From CAYPKW01 sp964411425 (GTDB taxonomy: Bacteria > Pseudomonadota > Alphaproteobacteria > Dongiales > Dongiaceae), in NCBI GenBank assembly GCA_964411425.1, contig CAYPKW010000061.1, positions 1 to 16,347 of the forward strand: a stretch of DNA of 16,347 nt, in the 5' to 3' direction. Of the stretch, positions 1 through 7,773 are shown in pieces. The notes under the pieces are model-generated. The model made no database searches and was not told the origin of the DNA. It was given only the letters and a program-made list of their open reading frames with translations. The position numbers and the translations under genes were made by a program. The stretch's first letter is position 1. Every line of letters starts with the position of its first letter.

Positions 1-2
1 AT

Positions 3-159
3 CCGCAACTGAAGAACCTGCCTCGCTGGCTCGTCGCGACAAGCGCCGTCGGGCTGTTCATGGTGATGCGCTGGCCGAGGCTGGTGGTGATCGTGCTGCC
101 GCTCGTCGTGATCCTGTGGCTGCTCGGGCCGCGACCGCCGCGCGGTCGAGGGCGGCTAG
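3..159 (+). CDS. C-terminal end of an unidentified membrane protein (5'-partial, probable frameshift near its end)
   Basis: The reading frame that starts at base 3 enters from the left edge and encodes a strongly hydrophobic stretch (around LVVIVLPLVVILWLL, bases 84-125). About nine in ten of its codons end in G or C, which fits a real gene in this genome. In that frame no stop occurs before about base 710, which would mean a 550-base antisense overlap with the DUF1285 gene. If one base is skipped in the run gggcc at 126-130, the frame instead reads RDRRAVEGG and stops at TAG 157-159. That TAG shares a CTAG tetranucleotide with the TAG stop of the convergent DUF1285 gene. I therefore infer a one-base insertion or sequencing error and an end at 159. 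No family is recognised, and the start lies outside the window. Confidence 0.4.
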
Positions 160-689
160 CCCAGCCGGCCCAACGGAAAGAATACGCCCTTGCTCCATAC
201 GCCCAACACGTCCTCGGCGGCGACGCGCCGCTCGACCGCCAATTCCACCAACCGATAGTAGACCGGCCGCAGCAGCCGCGCCTCCATCCGGTCACGCACC
301 AAGATATAGGGCGACGGCTCGCCGGTGTCAGGATGATGCGCGACGCGAATGGGATTGGGGCGGCCGGCCGTCACCTCGTCGTCGACATTGGTGCGGAAGC
401 GGAGCGCCTGCTCGGTCCCGGCCCCGCTCGCCTCGACCTCGACCGCGGCGAACGGCGCGTCGTCCACGGTAATGCGCCCGCGCTCGAACGGCGTGACCAG
501 CCAGTACGAGCCGTCGTCGGCGCGGCACAGCGCCGAGGCGAACAGCCGGACCAGCGGTTTGCGGGCGATCGGGGAATCATGATAGAACCAGGTTCCGTCG
601 CGACCGATGCGAATGGCGAATTCCTGCGCCGGACGGGGCGGGTCGCCGGGGGCGGTATTGTCGCCGCTGTTCGCTGTTGTCGCCGTCAT
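156..689 (-). CDS. DUF1285 family protein
   Basis: A 177-residue protein that I recognise as a DUF1285 member. After a low-complexity, probably disordered N-terminus (residues 1-22) it carries the family's characteristic run: FAIRIGRDGTWFYHDSPIAR, then KPLVRLFASALCR, YWLVTPFERGRI and DDAPFAAVEVE. It ends with the YRLVELA and VWSKGVFFPLG segment. The length is close to what I expect of the family. There is no signal peptide or membrane segment, so it is probably cytoplasmic. The biochemical role is unknown; in Alphaproteobacteria the family often sits beside MoxR/DUF58 operons. Here it is divergent from moxR, with only 27 bases between the two starts, so the promoters must overlap or lie inside the coding regions. 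The ATG at 689 has no clear Shine-Dalgarno sequence, so a start further downstream is possible. Confidence 0.88.
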   Translation of the reverse strand: MTATTANSGDNTAPGDPPRPAQEFAIRIGRDGTWFYHDSPIARKPLVRLFASALCRADDGSYWLVTPFERGRITVDDAPFAAVEVEASGAGTEQALRFRTNVDDEVTAGRPNPIRVAHHPDTGEPSPYILVRDRMEARLLRPVYYRLVELAVERRVAAEDVLGVWSKGVFFPLGRLG

Positions 690-703
690 TTCGAAAAGAT
701 CGT

Positions 704-707
704 GGAG
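704..707 (+). promoter_or_regulatory. Ribosome binding site supporting the TTG start of moxR
   Basis: The sequence GGAG lies nine bases before the TTG at 717. The next in-frame initiation codon is well inside the protein, so this site supports TTG as the true start. Confidence 0.55.
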
Positions 708-716
708 TAGCCGGCC

Positions 717-1745
717 TTGACCACCACCGAGACGCTATCGCCGACGGCGCGGCCGCCCGGCGCCGAGACGGACAAGATGGTCGCCGAGATCGAGGCTCTT
801 GGCCAGCGATTGCGCCAAGTGCGGCGCAGCATCGGCCGCGTAATCTTCGGCCAGCACGCCGTCATCGACCAGACTCTTATCACCCTCTTGGCCGGGGGTC
901 ACGCCTTGCTGATCGGCGTGCCGGGGCTGGCCAAGACCCGGCTCGTCGAGACGCTGGGCACCGTGCTCGGCGTCGAAGACAAGCGCGTGCAATGCACGCC
1001 CGACCTGATGCCGGCGGACATCCTGGGCTCCGAGGTGCTGGAGGAATCGGGCGGCGGGCGGCGCTCGTTCCGCTTCATACCGGGCCCGGTCTTCTGCCAG
1101 TTGCTGATGGCCGACGAGATCAACCGCGCCAGCCCGCGCACCCAGTCGGCGCTGTTGCAGGCGATGCAGGAGCGCCGCGTGACGGTGGCGGGACACGCCC
1201 ACGCCCTGCCGGCGCCGTTTCACGTGCTGGCGACGCAGAACCCGCTGGAACAGGAAGGCACCTATGCGCTGCCGGAGGCCCAGCTCGACCGCTTCCTGAT
1301 GCAGATCGACGTCGATTACCCCGAGCTCGTGGCCGAGCGCGAGATGCTGATCGCCACCACCGGGCCGAGCGAGGATTCGGCCGTGCCGGTTCTGGCCGCC
1401 GAGGACCTGCTCGCCGCCCAGCGCCTGGTGCGCCACATCCCGGTCGGCGAGAGCGTGGTCGAGGCGATCCTCTCGCTGGTGCGCTCCGGGCGGCCGGATA
1501 CGAGCGACATCGAGGAGGTGCGCCGGCACGTGTCCTGGGGGCCCGGGCCGCGCGCCAGCCAGGCGCTGATGCTGGCGACGCGCGCCCGCGCGCTTTTGGA
1601 CGGGCGCCTTTCGCCCTCCATCGACGACGTGCTGGCGCTGGCCCGCGCGGTGCTCTGCCATCGCATGGCGTTGAGCTTCACCGCGCGCGCCGACGGCGTC
1701 GCGCTCGACGGCGTGATCGACCGCATGTGCCGGCCGTTCGCCTGA
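717..1745 (+). CDS. MoxR-family AAA+ ATPase
   Basis: A 342-residue AAA+ ATPase of the MoxR group, the usual length for the family. The motifs are complete: Walker A as GVPGLAKT (residues 67-74), Walker B as LLMADE (129-134), sensor 1 in ATQNP (172-176) and an arginine finger in AQLDRF (R192). The C-terminal lid domain covers roughly 225-340. MoxR proteins act as chaperone-like ATPases that work with VWA-domain partners, and three such partners follow directly in the same operon. The start is TTG, with GGAG nine bases upstream. The stop lies eight bases before the start of the DUF58 gene, which indicates co-transcription. The ATPase call is secure. The substrate is unknown, and the symbol moxR is a family label rather than a demonstrated orthologue, so I leave it blank. 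Confidence 0.96.
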   Translation: MTTTETLSPTARPPGAETDKMVAEIEALGQRLRQVRRSIGRVIFGQHAVIDQTLITLLAGGHALLIGVPGLAKTRLVETLGTVLGVEDKRVQCTPDLMPADILGSEVLEESGGGRRSFRFIPGPVFCQLLMADEINRASPRTQSALLQAMQERRVTVAGHAHALPAPFHVLATQNPLEQEGTYALPEAQLDRFLMQIDVDYPELVAEREMLIATTGPSEDSAVPVLAAEDLLAAQRLVRHIPVGESVVEAILSLVRSGRPDTSDIEEVRRHVSWGPGPRASQALMLATRARALLDGRLSPSIDDVLALARAVLCHRMALSFTARADGVALDGVIDRMCRPFA

Positions 1746-1753
1746 CATCGATC

Positions 1754-2638
1754 GTGGTCTCGCCCGGGCTGCAACGCGCCGAACGGCTGGCGGCCACGTT
1801 CCCGCCGCTGCTCGTCGCCGCCCAGCGGGTGGCGGCCACGGTCACCGCCGGCGTGCACGGCCGCCGGCGTGCCGGCCAGGGCGACACCTTCTGGCAGTTC
1901 CGCCGCTACGAGGCCGGCGACCCGATACAGAAGATCGACTGGCGCCGCTCGGCCAAGTCGGACCCGCTGTTCGTGCGCGAGATGGAATGGGCGGCGGCGC
2001 AGAGCGTGTGGCTGTGGTGCGACGCCTCGGCGTCAATGCGCTATCGCTCGCTGCTGGACCTGCCGGCGAAGATCGAGCGGGCGGAGCTGCTGACGCTGGC
2101 ACTGGCCGTTCTGCTGGTGCGCGGCGGGGAGCGCATAGCGCTGCTCGACAGCGCCCGCCCGCCTGGCGCCGGGCGCACGGCGCTCGAGCGCATGGCGCTG
2201 CAATTGTCGCGCCCCGACCCGGCGGCCCCGAGCCTGCCGGCGTTCGCCCCCCTGCCGCGCCATGCCCGGCTGGTGCTGGTCGGCGATTTCCTGTCGCCGC
2301 TCGAGGAGATCGACCGCAACCTGCGTCGCCTTGCCGACCGCGGTGTGCGCGGCCACCTGGTGCAAGTGGTCGATCCGGCGGAGGAGACCCTCCCCTTCGC
2401 CGGGCGCGTGCGCTTCGAGGGGCCCGAGGCCGAAGGCGACATGCTGGTGAGCCGCGTCGAAACGGTCCGGCCGGAGTATCTCGACCGCTTCAAGGCCCAT
2501 GGCGAGGGGTTGGCGGCGATCGCCCGCGCGCTCGACTGGACCCTGGCGGCGGCCCGCACCGACCGGCCGCCGCAGGCGGCGCTGATGGCGCTCTATCTTC
2601 GCCTGTCGGACGGCCCTAGACTCCGCCCCTCCCGGTAG
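1754..2638 (+). CDS. DUF58 domain protein with VWA MIDAS motif
   Basis: A 294-residue protein of the DUF58 family. The signature region FWQFRRYEAGDPIQKIDWRR, followed by SAKSDPLFVREME, covers residues 46-78. It runs straight into a von Willebrand A-like fold whose MIDAS motif DxSxS is intact as DASAS (D90, S92, S94). The remainder (about 105-290) completes that fold. No membrane segment is visible, so the protein is probably cytosolic, unlike longer DUF58 proteins that carry N-terminal helices. It is the standard partner of MoxR ATPases. I chose GTG at 1754 because the alignable family region begins a few residues later and no ATG, GTG or TTG lies in frame between the moxR stop and this codon. 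No clear ribosome binding site is visible, which suggests translational coupling to moxR. Confidence 0.93.
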   Translation: MVSPGLQRAERLAATFPPLLVAAQRVAATVTAGVHGRRRAGQGDTFWQFRRYEAGDPIQKIDWRRSAKSDPLFVREMEWAAAQSVWLWCDASASMRYRSLLDLPAKIERAELLTLALAVLLVRGGERIALLDSARPPGAGRTALERMALQLSRPDPAAPSLPAFAPLPRHARLVLVGDFLSPLEEIDRNLRRLADRGVRGHLVQVVDPAEETLPFAGRVRFEGPEAEGDMLVSRVETVRPEYLDRFKAHGEGLAAIARALDWTLAAARTDRPPQAALMALYLRLSDGPRLRPSR

Positions 2639-2670
2639 GAAACCGGCGGCCGGCCGCAAGCGGACACTCC

Positions 2671-5403
2671 ATGACGAGCCTCGGCGCCCTCACCTTCGCC
2701 GCTCCCTGGCTCTTGCTGGGGCTGCTCGCCCTGCCGGTGCTGTGGTGGCTGCTGCGGCTCATGCCGCCGGCGCCGCGGCGTCTTTCGTTTCCGGCCATCC
2801 GTCTGCTGTTCGGCCTGAAACCGAAGGAGGAGACGCCCGATCGCACGCCTTGGTGGCTCGTGCTGCTGCGGGTCGCGCTGGCGGGCCTCGTCATCGTCGC
2901 CCTGGCGCACCCGCTCATCGATGCCGCCGACCGGCCGGGCCGCGGGCCGCTCGTGCTGGCGATTGACGACGGCTGGGCGGCGGCGGCGCGCTGGGGGGCG
3001 CGCGTCGAGGCGATCGAGGCGGCGATCGGGCGGGCCGAGCGCGCCGGCCTGCCGGTATACCTGCTGACCACGGCACCTCGGGCCGCGGGGGAGGGCGACC
3101 TGTTGACCGGCCCGCTGGCGGCGCCCGAGGCGCTGCGCCGGGCCCGCGCCCTCGTTCCGCAACCCTGGCCCGGCGACCGCGGCGCCGCGCTCAAGGCGCT
3201 CGACGGACTGCCGGCCGAGGGCGGCGCCAGCGTGCTGTGGCTCGCCGACGGCCTTGCCGGCGGCGATGCCAAGGTCGACGCCGAGTTCGCCCAGCGGCTG
3301 CAACGCCTCGGCAACTTGCAGGTATTCCTCGACCCGCCCGAGGCTTTGCCGCTGTTGCAGCTTCCGCCGGCCGTCGGCGGCGGGCTTACGGTGCGGCTCA
3401 GCCGGGTCGCGGCCGCCGGTGCGCGCACGGTGGCGTTGCGCGCCACCGGCGAGGACGGAAGGCTCATCACCCGCGAAGAGATCGCGTTCCCGGCCGGCGC
3501 GGCCGAGGTCGAGCAGGCGATCCGCCTGCCGACCGAATTGGCGAACCGGGTGACGCGGCTCAGCCTGGAAGGACACGATTCGGCCGGCTCGGTGGTGTTG
3601 CTCGACGAGCGCTGGCGGCGCCGGCCCGTGGGCCTGGTGTCGGGCGGCCCCGAGGAGGAGGCGCAGCCGCTCCTGGGCGACCTCTACTATCTCGACCGCG
3701 CGCTGGCGCCGTTCACCGAATTGCGGCAGGGCGAGCTCGCCCAACTGATGCAGGGCCAGCTCGCGGTCATCGTGCTGGCCGACATCGGCACCCTCGGCGA
3801 CGAGGAGACGGCGCGGCTCGCCGACTGGATCGAGCGCGGCGGCGTGCTGCTGCGCTTCGCCGGCGAGCGGCTGGCGGAGAACGCCGGCAGCCTGCTGCCG
3901 GTGCGCCTGCGCATAGGCGAGCGCACGCTCGGCGGCGCCATGTCGTGGGCTAGGCCGGTGGGCTTGGCGCCGTTTCCCGCGGACAGCCCCTTCGCCGGCC
4001 TGCCGGTGCCGGCCGACGTGCTGGTCAAGCGTCAGGTGCTGGCCGAGCCGGAGCCCGATCTCGGCGCCAAGACTTGGGCCAGGCTCGCCGACGGCACGCC
4101 GCTCGTCACCGGCGAGCGGCGCGGCGCGGGCTGGCTCGTGCTCGTGCACACGACCGCCAACACCGATTGGTCGAACCTGTCGCTGTCCGGTCTGTTCGTC
4201 GACTTGCTGCGCCGCATCGTGGGCCTGAGCCAAGGCGTGCTCGAGGCCGATGTCGAGGTGAGCCTGGCGCCGCTGCAGACGCTCGACGGCTTCGGCCGGC
4301 TGGGCAAGCCGCCGGCCACGGCATTACCCGCCGCGCCGGAGGTGTTCGCCGACGCCGAGGTGGGCCCCAGCCATCCGCCCGGCTTCTACGGCACCGACCA
4401 GGGCCGGCGCGCGCTCAACCTGTCGGCCCGCGTGCGCGCCATCGAGCCGCTGGCCGGCTTGCCAAGCGGCGCCGCTGTCGCCCCGTACGGCGCCGGCCGG
4501 GAAACCGACTTGAAACCCTGGCTGCTGGCGGCGGCCGCCATCCTGCTGCTGATCGACATGATGATCGCGCTCGCGCTGCGCGGGCTCTTCATCCAGCCGG
4601 CGGCGCGGCGGGTGGCGGCAACGCTGTTGCTCGGAGCCATCTTCCTGTCCCCGCCCGCGCCCGCCCAGGAGACGGCGACGGACGACGAGGCCGCCATCGC
4701 CGCCACCAGGGACACGCGGCTCGCCTATGTGCGGACTGGCTCGCCGCAGGTGGACGCCACCAGCAGCGCGGGATTGCAGGGGTTGGTGCTGGTGCTGAAG
4801 CAGCGCACCGCGGTGGAGGCGGCGGCCCCCATGGGCGTCGACGTCGAGCGGGACGAGCTCGCCTTCTTCCCGCTGCTCTATTGGCCGATTGCCGCCGAGC
4901 AGCCGCTGCCGTCCGCCGCCGCCCTGCGCCGGCTCAACGCCTACTTGCGCAATGGTGGGATGATTTTCTTCGACACCCGCGACCAGGGCGCCGCCAGCAC
5001 GTTCGGCGGCCTCGCTCCCGGCGCCATGCGCCTGCGCGAGTTGGCGCGCGGCCTCGACATTCCGCCGCTGGCGCCGCTGCCACCCGACCACGTGCTGACC
5101 AAGTCGTTCTACCTGTTGCGCCAGTTCCCGGGGCGATGGGCCGGCGGCACGTTGTGGGTAGAACCCGGCGAGGGCCGCATCAACGACGGAGTGGCCTCGG
5201 TGCTGATCGGCGGCAACGACTACGCCGCCGCCTGGGCGGTGGACGACTTCGGCTCGCCCTTGTTCCCGGCGGTGCCGGGCGGCGAGCACCAGCGCGAGAC
5301 CGCCTATCGTTTCGGCGTCAACCTGGTGATGTACGCGCTCACCGGCAACTACAAGTCCGACCAGGTGCATGTGCCGGCGATCCTGGAGCGCCTCGGCCAA
5401 TGA
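2671..5403 (+). CDS. BatA-type membrane protein with C-terminal DUF4159 domain
   Basis: A 910-residue membrane protein. Residues 1-83 form the BatA/aerotolerance N-terminal module, with two membrane helices (about 10-30 and 61-80) flanking the loop RRLSFPAIRLLFGLKPK. A VWA-like region follows, but its MIDAS position reads DDGWA (from about residue 99), so the DxSxS motif is lost and metal binding is unlikely. A glutamine-amidotransferase-like segment is visible around VIVLADIGTLGDEE and WIERGGVLLRFAGE. Two more hydrophobic helices (about 617-640 and 647-662) precede a C-terminal DUF4159 domain (about 680-905) that begins RLAYVRTGSPQVD and contains DELAFFPLLYWPI and NGGMIFFDTRD. It starts 32 bases after the DUF58 stop with only a weak AGCGGA upstream, and its stop overlaps the next start as ATGA. 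Role inferred: envelope-anchored partner of the MoxR/DUF58 pair. Confidence 0.92.
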   Translation: MTSLGALTFAAPWLLLGLLALPVLWWLLRLMPPAPRRLSFPAIRLLFGLKPKEETPDRTPWWLVLLRVALAGLVIVALAHPLIDAADRPGRGPLVLAIDDGWAAAARWGARVEAIEAAIGRAERAGLPVYLLTTAPRAAGEGDLLTGPLAAPEALRRARALVPQPWPGDRGAALKALDGLPAEGGASVLWLADGLAGGDAKVDAEFAQRLQRLGNLQVFLDPPEALPLLQLPPAVGGGLTVRLSRVAAAGARTVALRATGEDGRLITREEIAFPAGAAEVEQAIRLPTELANRVTRLSLEGHDSAGSVVLLDERWRRRPVGLVSGGPEEEAQPLLGDLYYLDRALAPFTELRQGELAQLMQGQLAVIVLADIGTLGDEETARLADWIERGGVLLRFAGERLAENAGSLLPVRLRIGERTLGGAMSWARPVGLAPFPADSPFAGLPVPADVLVKRQVLAEPEPDLGAKTWARLADGTPLVTGERRGAGWLVLVHTTANTDWSNLSLSGLFVDLLRRIVGLSQGVLEADVEVSLAPLQTLDGFGRLGKPPATALPAAPEVFADAEVGPSHPPGFYGTDQGRRALNLSARVRAIEPLAGLPSGAAVAPYGAGRETDLKPWLLAAAAILLLIDMMIALALRGLFIQPAARRVAATLLLGAIFLSPPAPAQETATDDEAAIAATRDTRLAYVRTGSPQVDATSSAGLQGLVLVLKQRTAVEAAAPMGVDVERDELAFFPLLYWPIAAEQPLPSAAALRRLNAYLRNGGMIFFDTRDQGAASTFGGLAPGAMRLRELARGLDIPPLAPLPPDHVLTKSFYLLRQFPGRWAGGTLWVEPGEGRINDGVASVLIGGNDYAAAWAVDDFGSPLFPAVPGGEHQRETAYRFGVNLVMYALTGNYKSDQVHVPAILERLGQ

Positions 5404-7478
5404 GCGCGACCGCCACCCTGGCGGCGTACGGCGTCGAGTGGGCGCCGCTGCTACCCTGGCCGGCGATCGCGGCGCTGGCGGCGGCGGGCGCGGCATTGGC
5501 GCTGTTCGGCCTGTGGCGCCGCGCGCGCGGCGCCTGGTGGCGGGCGGGCGTGCTGGCGGCGCTGGTGCTGGCGCTCGCCAATCCCTCGCTCGTCGCCGAG
5601 CAGCGCCAGCCGCAGGCCGACGTGGCGGTGCTGCTGATCGACGAGTCGCCGAGCCAGGACATCGCGCCGCGGCCCGACCAGCGCGCGGCGGCGGCGGCGG
5701 CCATGGAGCGGCGCTTGGAAGCGCTCGCCGGCATCGAGCTGCGCGTGGTGCGGGCCGGCGCCGGGTCGGCGGGCGGCGGCGAAGGCACTAGGTTGTTCGA
5801 GGCTCTGTCGCAATCGCTGGCCGACGTTTCGGCGCGGCGCCTCGCCGCCGTCATCGCCATCACCGACGGGGAGGTGCACGACGTGCCGAAGGACCCGGCC
5901 GACCTCGGGCTCGCGGCGCCGTTGCACGTCCTCCTGACCGGGTTGCCGGGGGACGGCGACCGCCGCCTCACGCTTCCCGCGGCGCCGAGCTTCGGCCTGG
6001 TGGGCAAGGATGTGGCGCTCACCGTGCGCGTCGACGACCTGCCGGCGAACGGCGCCGGCGAGGTGAGCTTGCGGCTGTGGCGGGACGGCGAGCCGCTGCC
6101 TTCCGTCGCCGTGCCGCTCGGCGCCGAGCGCGACGTGGCGCTCCCGCTCGACCATGCCGGACCCAACGTGTTCGAGATCGCGGTCGATGCCGGGCCGCGC
6201 GAACTCAGCCTCGCCAACAACCGGGCGGCGGTGGTGGTGAACGGCGTGCGCGACCGCCTGCGCGTGCTGATGGTGTCCGGCGAGCCCTATCCCGGCGAGC
6301 GCACCTGGCGCAGCCTTCTGAAGGCCGACCCGGCGGTGGACCTGGTGCATTTCACGATCCTGCGCCCGCCGGAGAAGCAGGACGGCACGCCGGTCAACGA
6401 GCTGTCGCTGATCGCGTTCCCGACCCGCGAGCTGTTCGAGATCAAGCTCGACGAGTTCGACCTCATCATCTTCGACCGCTACCGCAGAAGCGGCGTGCTG
6501 CCGCGCAGCTATTTCGAGAACATCGTGCGCTACGTCGAGAACGGCGGCGCGCTTCTGGAATCCGCCGGCGCCGACTTCGCCGGACCGTTCAGCCTGTACC
6601 AGTCGCCGCTCGGCAGCGTGCTGCCGGCCGAGCCCACGGGCGCGGTGGTCGAGCGCGGTTTCCGGCCGCTCGTCAGCGCCATCGGTCGGCGCCATCCGGT
6701 GACCGCCGAGCTGCCGGGGGCCGAGACGGCGAGCTGGGGCCGCTGGTTCCGCCAGATCGACACCCGCATCCGGCGCGGCAACGTCGTGCTCGACGGCATC
6801 GACGGCCGCCCGCTGCTGGTCCTCGACCGGGTCGGCAAGGGGCGCGTGGCGCAACTGCTGAGCGACCAGATCTGGCTGTGGTCGCGCGGTTTCGAAGGTG
6901 GCGGGCCGCAGTCCGAGCTGCTGCGGCGCGTCGCCCACTGGCTGATGAAGGAGCCGGAGCTGGAGGAGGAGGACCTGCGCGCCACCGTGCTGGACGGGCG
7001 CATTGAGGTGACCCGGCGCAGCCTGTCGGAGACGCCGGGCAGCGTCAGCGTGACCTCCCCCGGCGGCGCCGGCGTCGAGCTCCTGCTCGAGCCGGCGGGA
7101 CCCGGCCGCGCCAAGGGCGCGATGCCGGCCGGCGAGCCCGGCCTCTACCGTGTGAGCGACGGTCGGCGGCACGCCTTCGCCGTCGCCGGCGAGCTCAATC
7201 CGCTCGAGTTCCTCGACCTGCGCGCCACGGCCGAGCGCCTGCAACCGATCGCCGACGCCACGGGCGGCGCCATCCACCGCTTGTCCGAGGGCGCGCTCCC
7301 GGAGCTGCGCAAGGTGCGGCCCGGCCGCGATACCGCGGGGCGCGGCTGGCTAGGGCTGAAGAGCAACGAGGACTACGTCGTGAAGGGGGTGACCCAGACG
7401 CCGCTCATGCCGCCACCCGCGGCCTTGGTGCTCTTGCTCGGCACGCTCGTTCTCGCCTGGTGGCGCGAAGGCCGGTAG
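5400..7478 (+). CDS. Membrane-anchored VWA and glutamine-amidotransferase-like protein
   Basis: A 692-residue protein whose ATG overlaps the stop of the DUF4159 gene (ATGA), so the two are translationally coupled. Two N-terminal membrane helices (about 20-39 and 46-63) and one near the C-terminus (about 671-688) frame a large soluble portion. Residues 74-180 form a VWA-like domain with an intact MIDAS: DESPS (D81, S83, S85), T130 in GTRLFEAL and D156 in ITDGE. A beta-rich stretch follows. Then comes a class I glutamine-amidotransferase-like fold from about residue 300 (RVLMVSGEPYPGE, DLIIFDRYRR, YVENGGALLE). I see no obvious catalytic cysteine in it, so it is probably a structural or binding domain. 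The C-terminal 130 residues resemble an accessory beta domain. It is the last gene of the moxR operon, and the function is inferred only from partners. Confidence 0.9.
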   Translation: MSATATLAAYGVEWAPLLPWPAIAALAAAGAALALFGLWRRARGAWWRAGVLAALVLALANPSLVAEQRQPQADVAVLLIDESPSQDIAPRPDQRAAAAAAMERRLEALAGIELRVVRAGAGSAGGGEGTRLFEALSQSLADVSARRLAAVIAITDGEVHDVPKDPADLGLAAPLHVLLTGLPGDGDRRLTLPAAPSFGLVGKDVALTVRVDDLPANGAGEVSLRLWRDGEPLPSVAVPLGAERDVALPLDHAGPNVFEIAVDAGPRELSLANNRAAVVVNGVRDRLRVLMVSGEPYPGERTWRSLLKADPAVDLVHFTILRPPEKQDGTPVNELSLIAFPTRELFEIKLDEFDLIIFDRYRRSGVLPRSYFENIVRYVENGGALLESAGADFAGPFSLYQSPLGSVLPAEPTGAVVERGFRPLVSAIGRRHPVTAELPGAETASWGRWFRQIDTRIRRGNVVLDGIDGRPLLVLDRVGKGRVAQLLSDQIWLWSRGFEGGGPQSELLRRVAHWLMKEPELEEEDLRATVLDGRIEVTRRSLSETPGSVSVTSPGGAGVELLLEPAGPGRAKGAMPAGEPGLYRVSDGRRHAFAVAGELNPLEFLDLRATAERLQPIADATGGAIHRLSEGALPELRKVRPGRDTAGRGWLGLKSNEDYVVKGVTQTPLMPPPAALVLLLGTLVLAWWREGR

Positions 7479-7519
7479 GCTCCACAGCCCGAGCTTGTCG
7501 GAGGGACCGCCCCCGTGTC

Positions 7520-7750
7520 ATGGATGCAACGCTGGCCGGCGCGCCGGAGGACAAGGAGACCAGGAGCAGGCCCAAGACCGACGCGCTGCGCACCTGCTAC
7601 GAGTTCGGCGACGGCTCCTATCTCGCCTTCTTCGAGGCCCGCGACATGCCGTTCGAGTTCAAGCCCAAACACGACTACTACCTGCACATCGCCCTCGAGG
7701 CCGGTCGCCGCACGCTCGCGGACATGCCGGCCAAGGGCGAGGCCGCCTGA
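7520..7750 (+). pseudogene. Remnant of a VOC/glyoxalase-family gene
   Basis: A 76-codon frame whose middle reads like the second half of the N-terminal repeat of a VOC (glyoxalase/dioxygenase superfamily) protein: YEFGDGSYLAFFEA, MPFEFKPKHDYY, LHIALEA. A complete VOC protein of this kind is about 130-170 residues. It would have a metal-binding residue and a RRxxxFY-type strand before this point, and a DPNGYVVEL-type strand after it. Here the N-terminus is replaced by unrelated sequence (MDATLAGAPEDKETRSRPKT) and the frame stops right after DMPAKGEAA. None of the three forward frames continues the family downstream, because the next gene begins 23 bases later. It is therefore truncated at both ends. 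The family assignment rests on remembered motif patterns. A short intact protein of another kind is less likely. Confidence 0.5.
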
Positions 7751-7773
7751 CCGCCGGCGGCGAGGGCCAGGCG

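Noticed and set aside
677..1753. Upstream extension of the DUF58 frame through moxR
   Set aside because: The extension overlaps all of moxR in another frame and has no family similarity. The DUF58 homology begins just after GTG 1754.
2647..2658. A 12-base perfect palindrome gcggccggccgc between the DUF58 and DUF4159 genes
   Set aside because: Such GC-only palindromes are expected by chance at this base composition, and there is no T-tract or operator-like spacing.
2593..4233. A long minus-strand open frame (546 codons) opposite the BatA/DUF4159 gene
   Set aside because: Composition is dominated by Arg, Gln, His and Gly as expected for antisense of a GC-rich gene. No motif is visible, and the plus strand holds clear domains.
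4074..5399. Upstream extension of the VWA/GATase-like frame into the DUF4159 gene
   Set aside because: The extension is Arg/Ala-rich nonsense, whereas the ATGA overlap at 5400 gives a natural start followed by two membrane helices.
5451..7277. A 608-codon minus-strand open frame opposite the VWA/GATase-like gene
   Set aside because: Antisense shadow with low-complexity Arg/His/Gln/Ala content and no recognisable fold. The plus-strand frame has MIDAS and membrane features.
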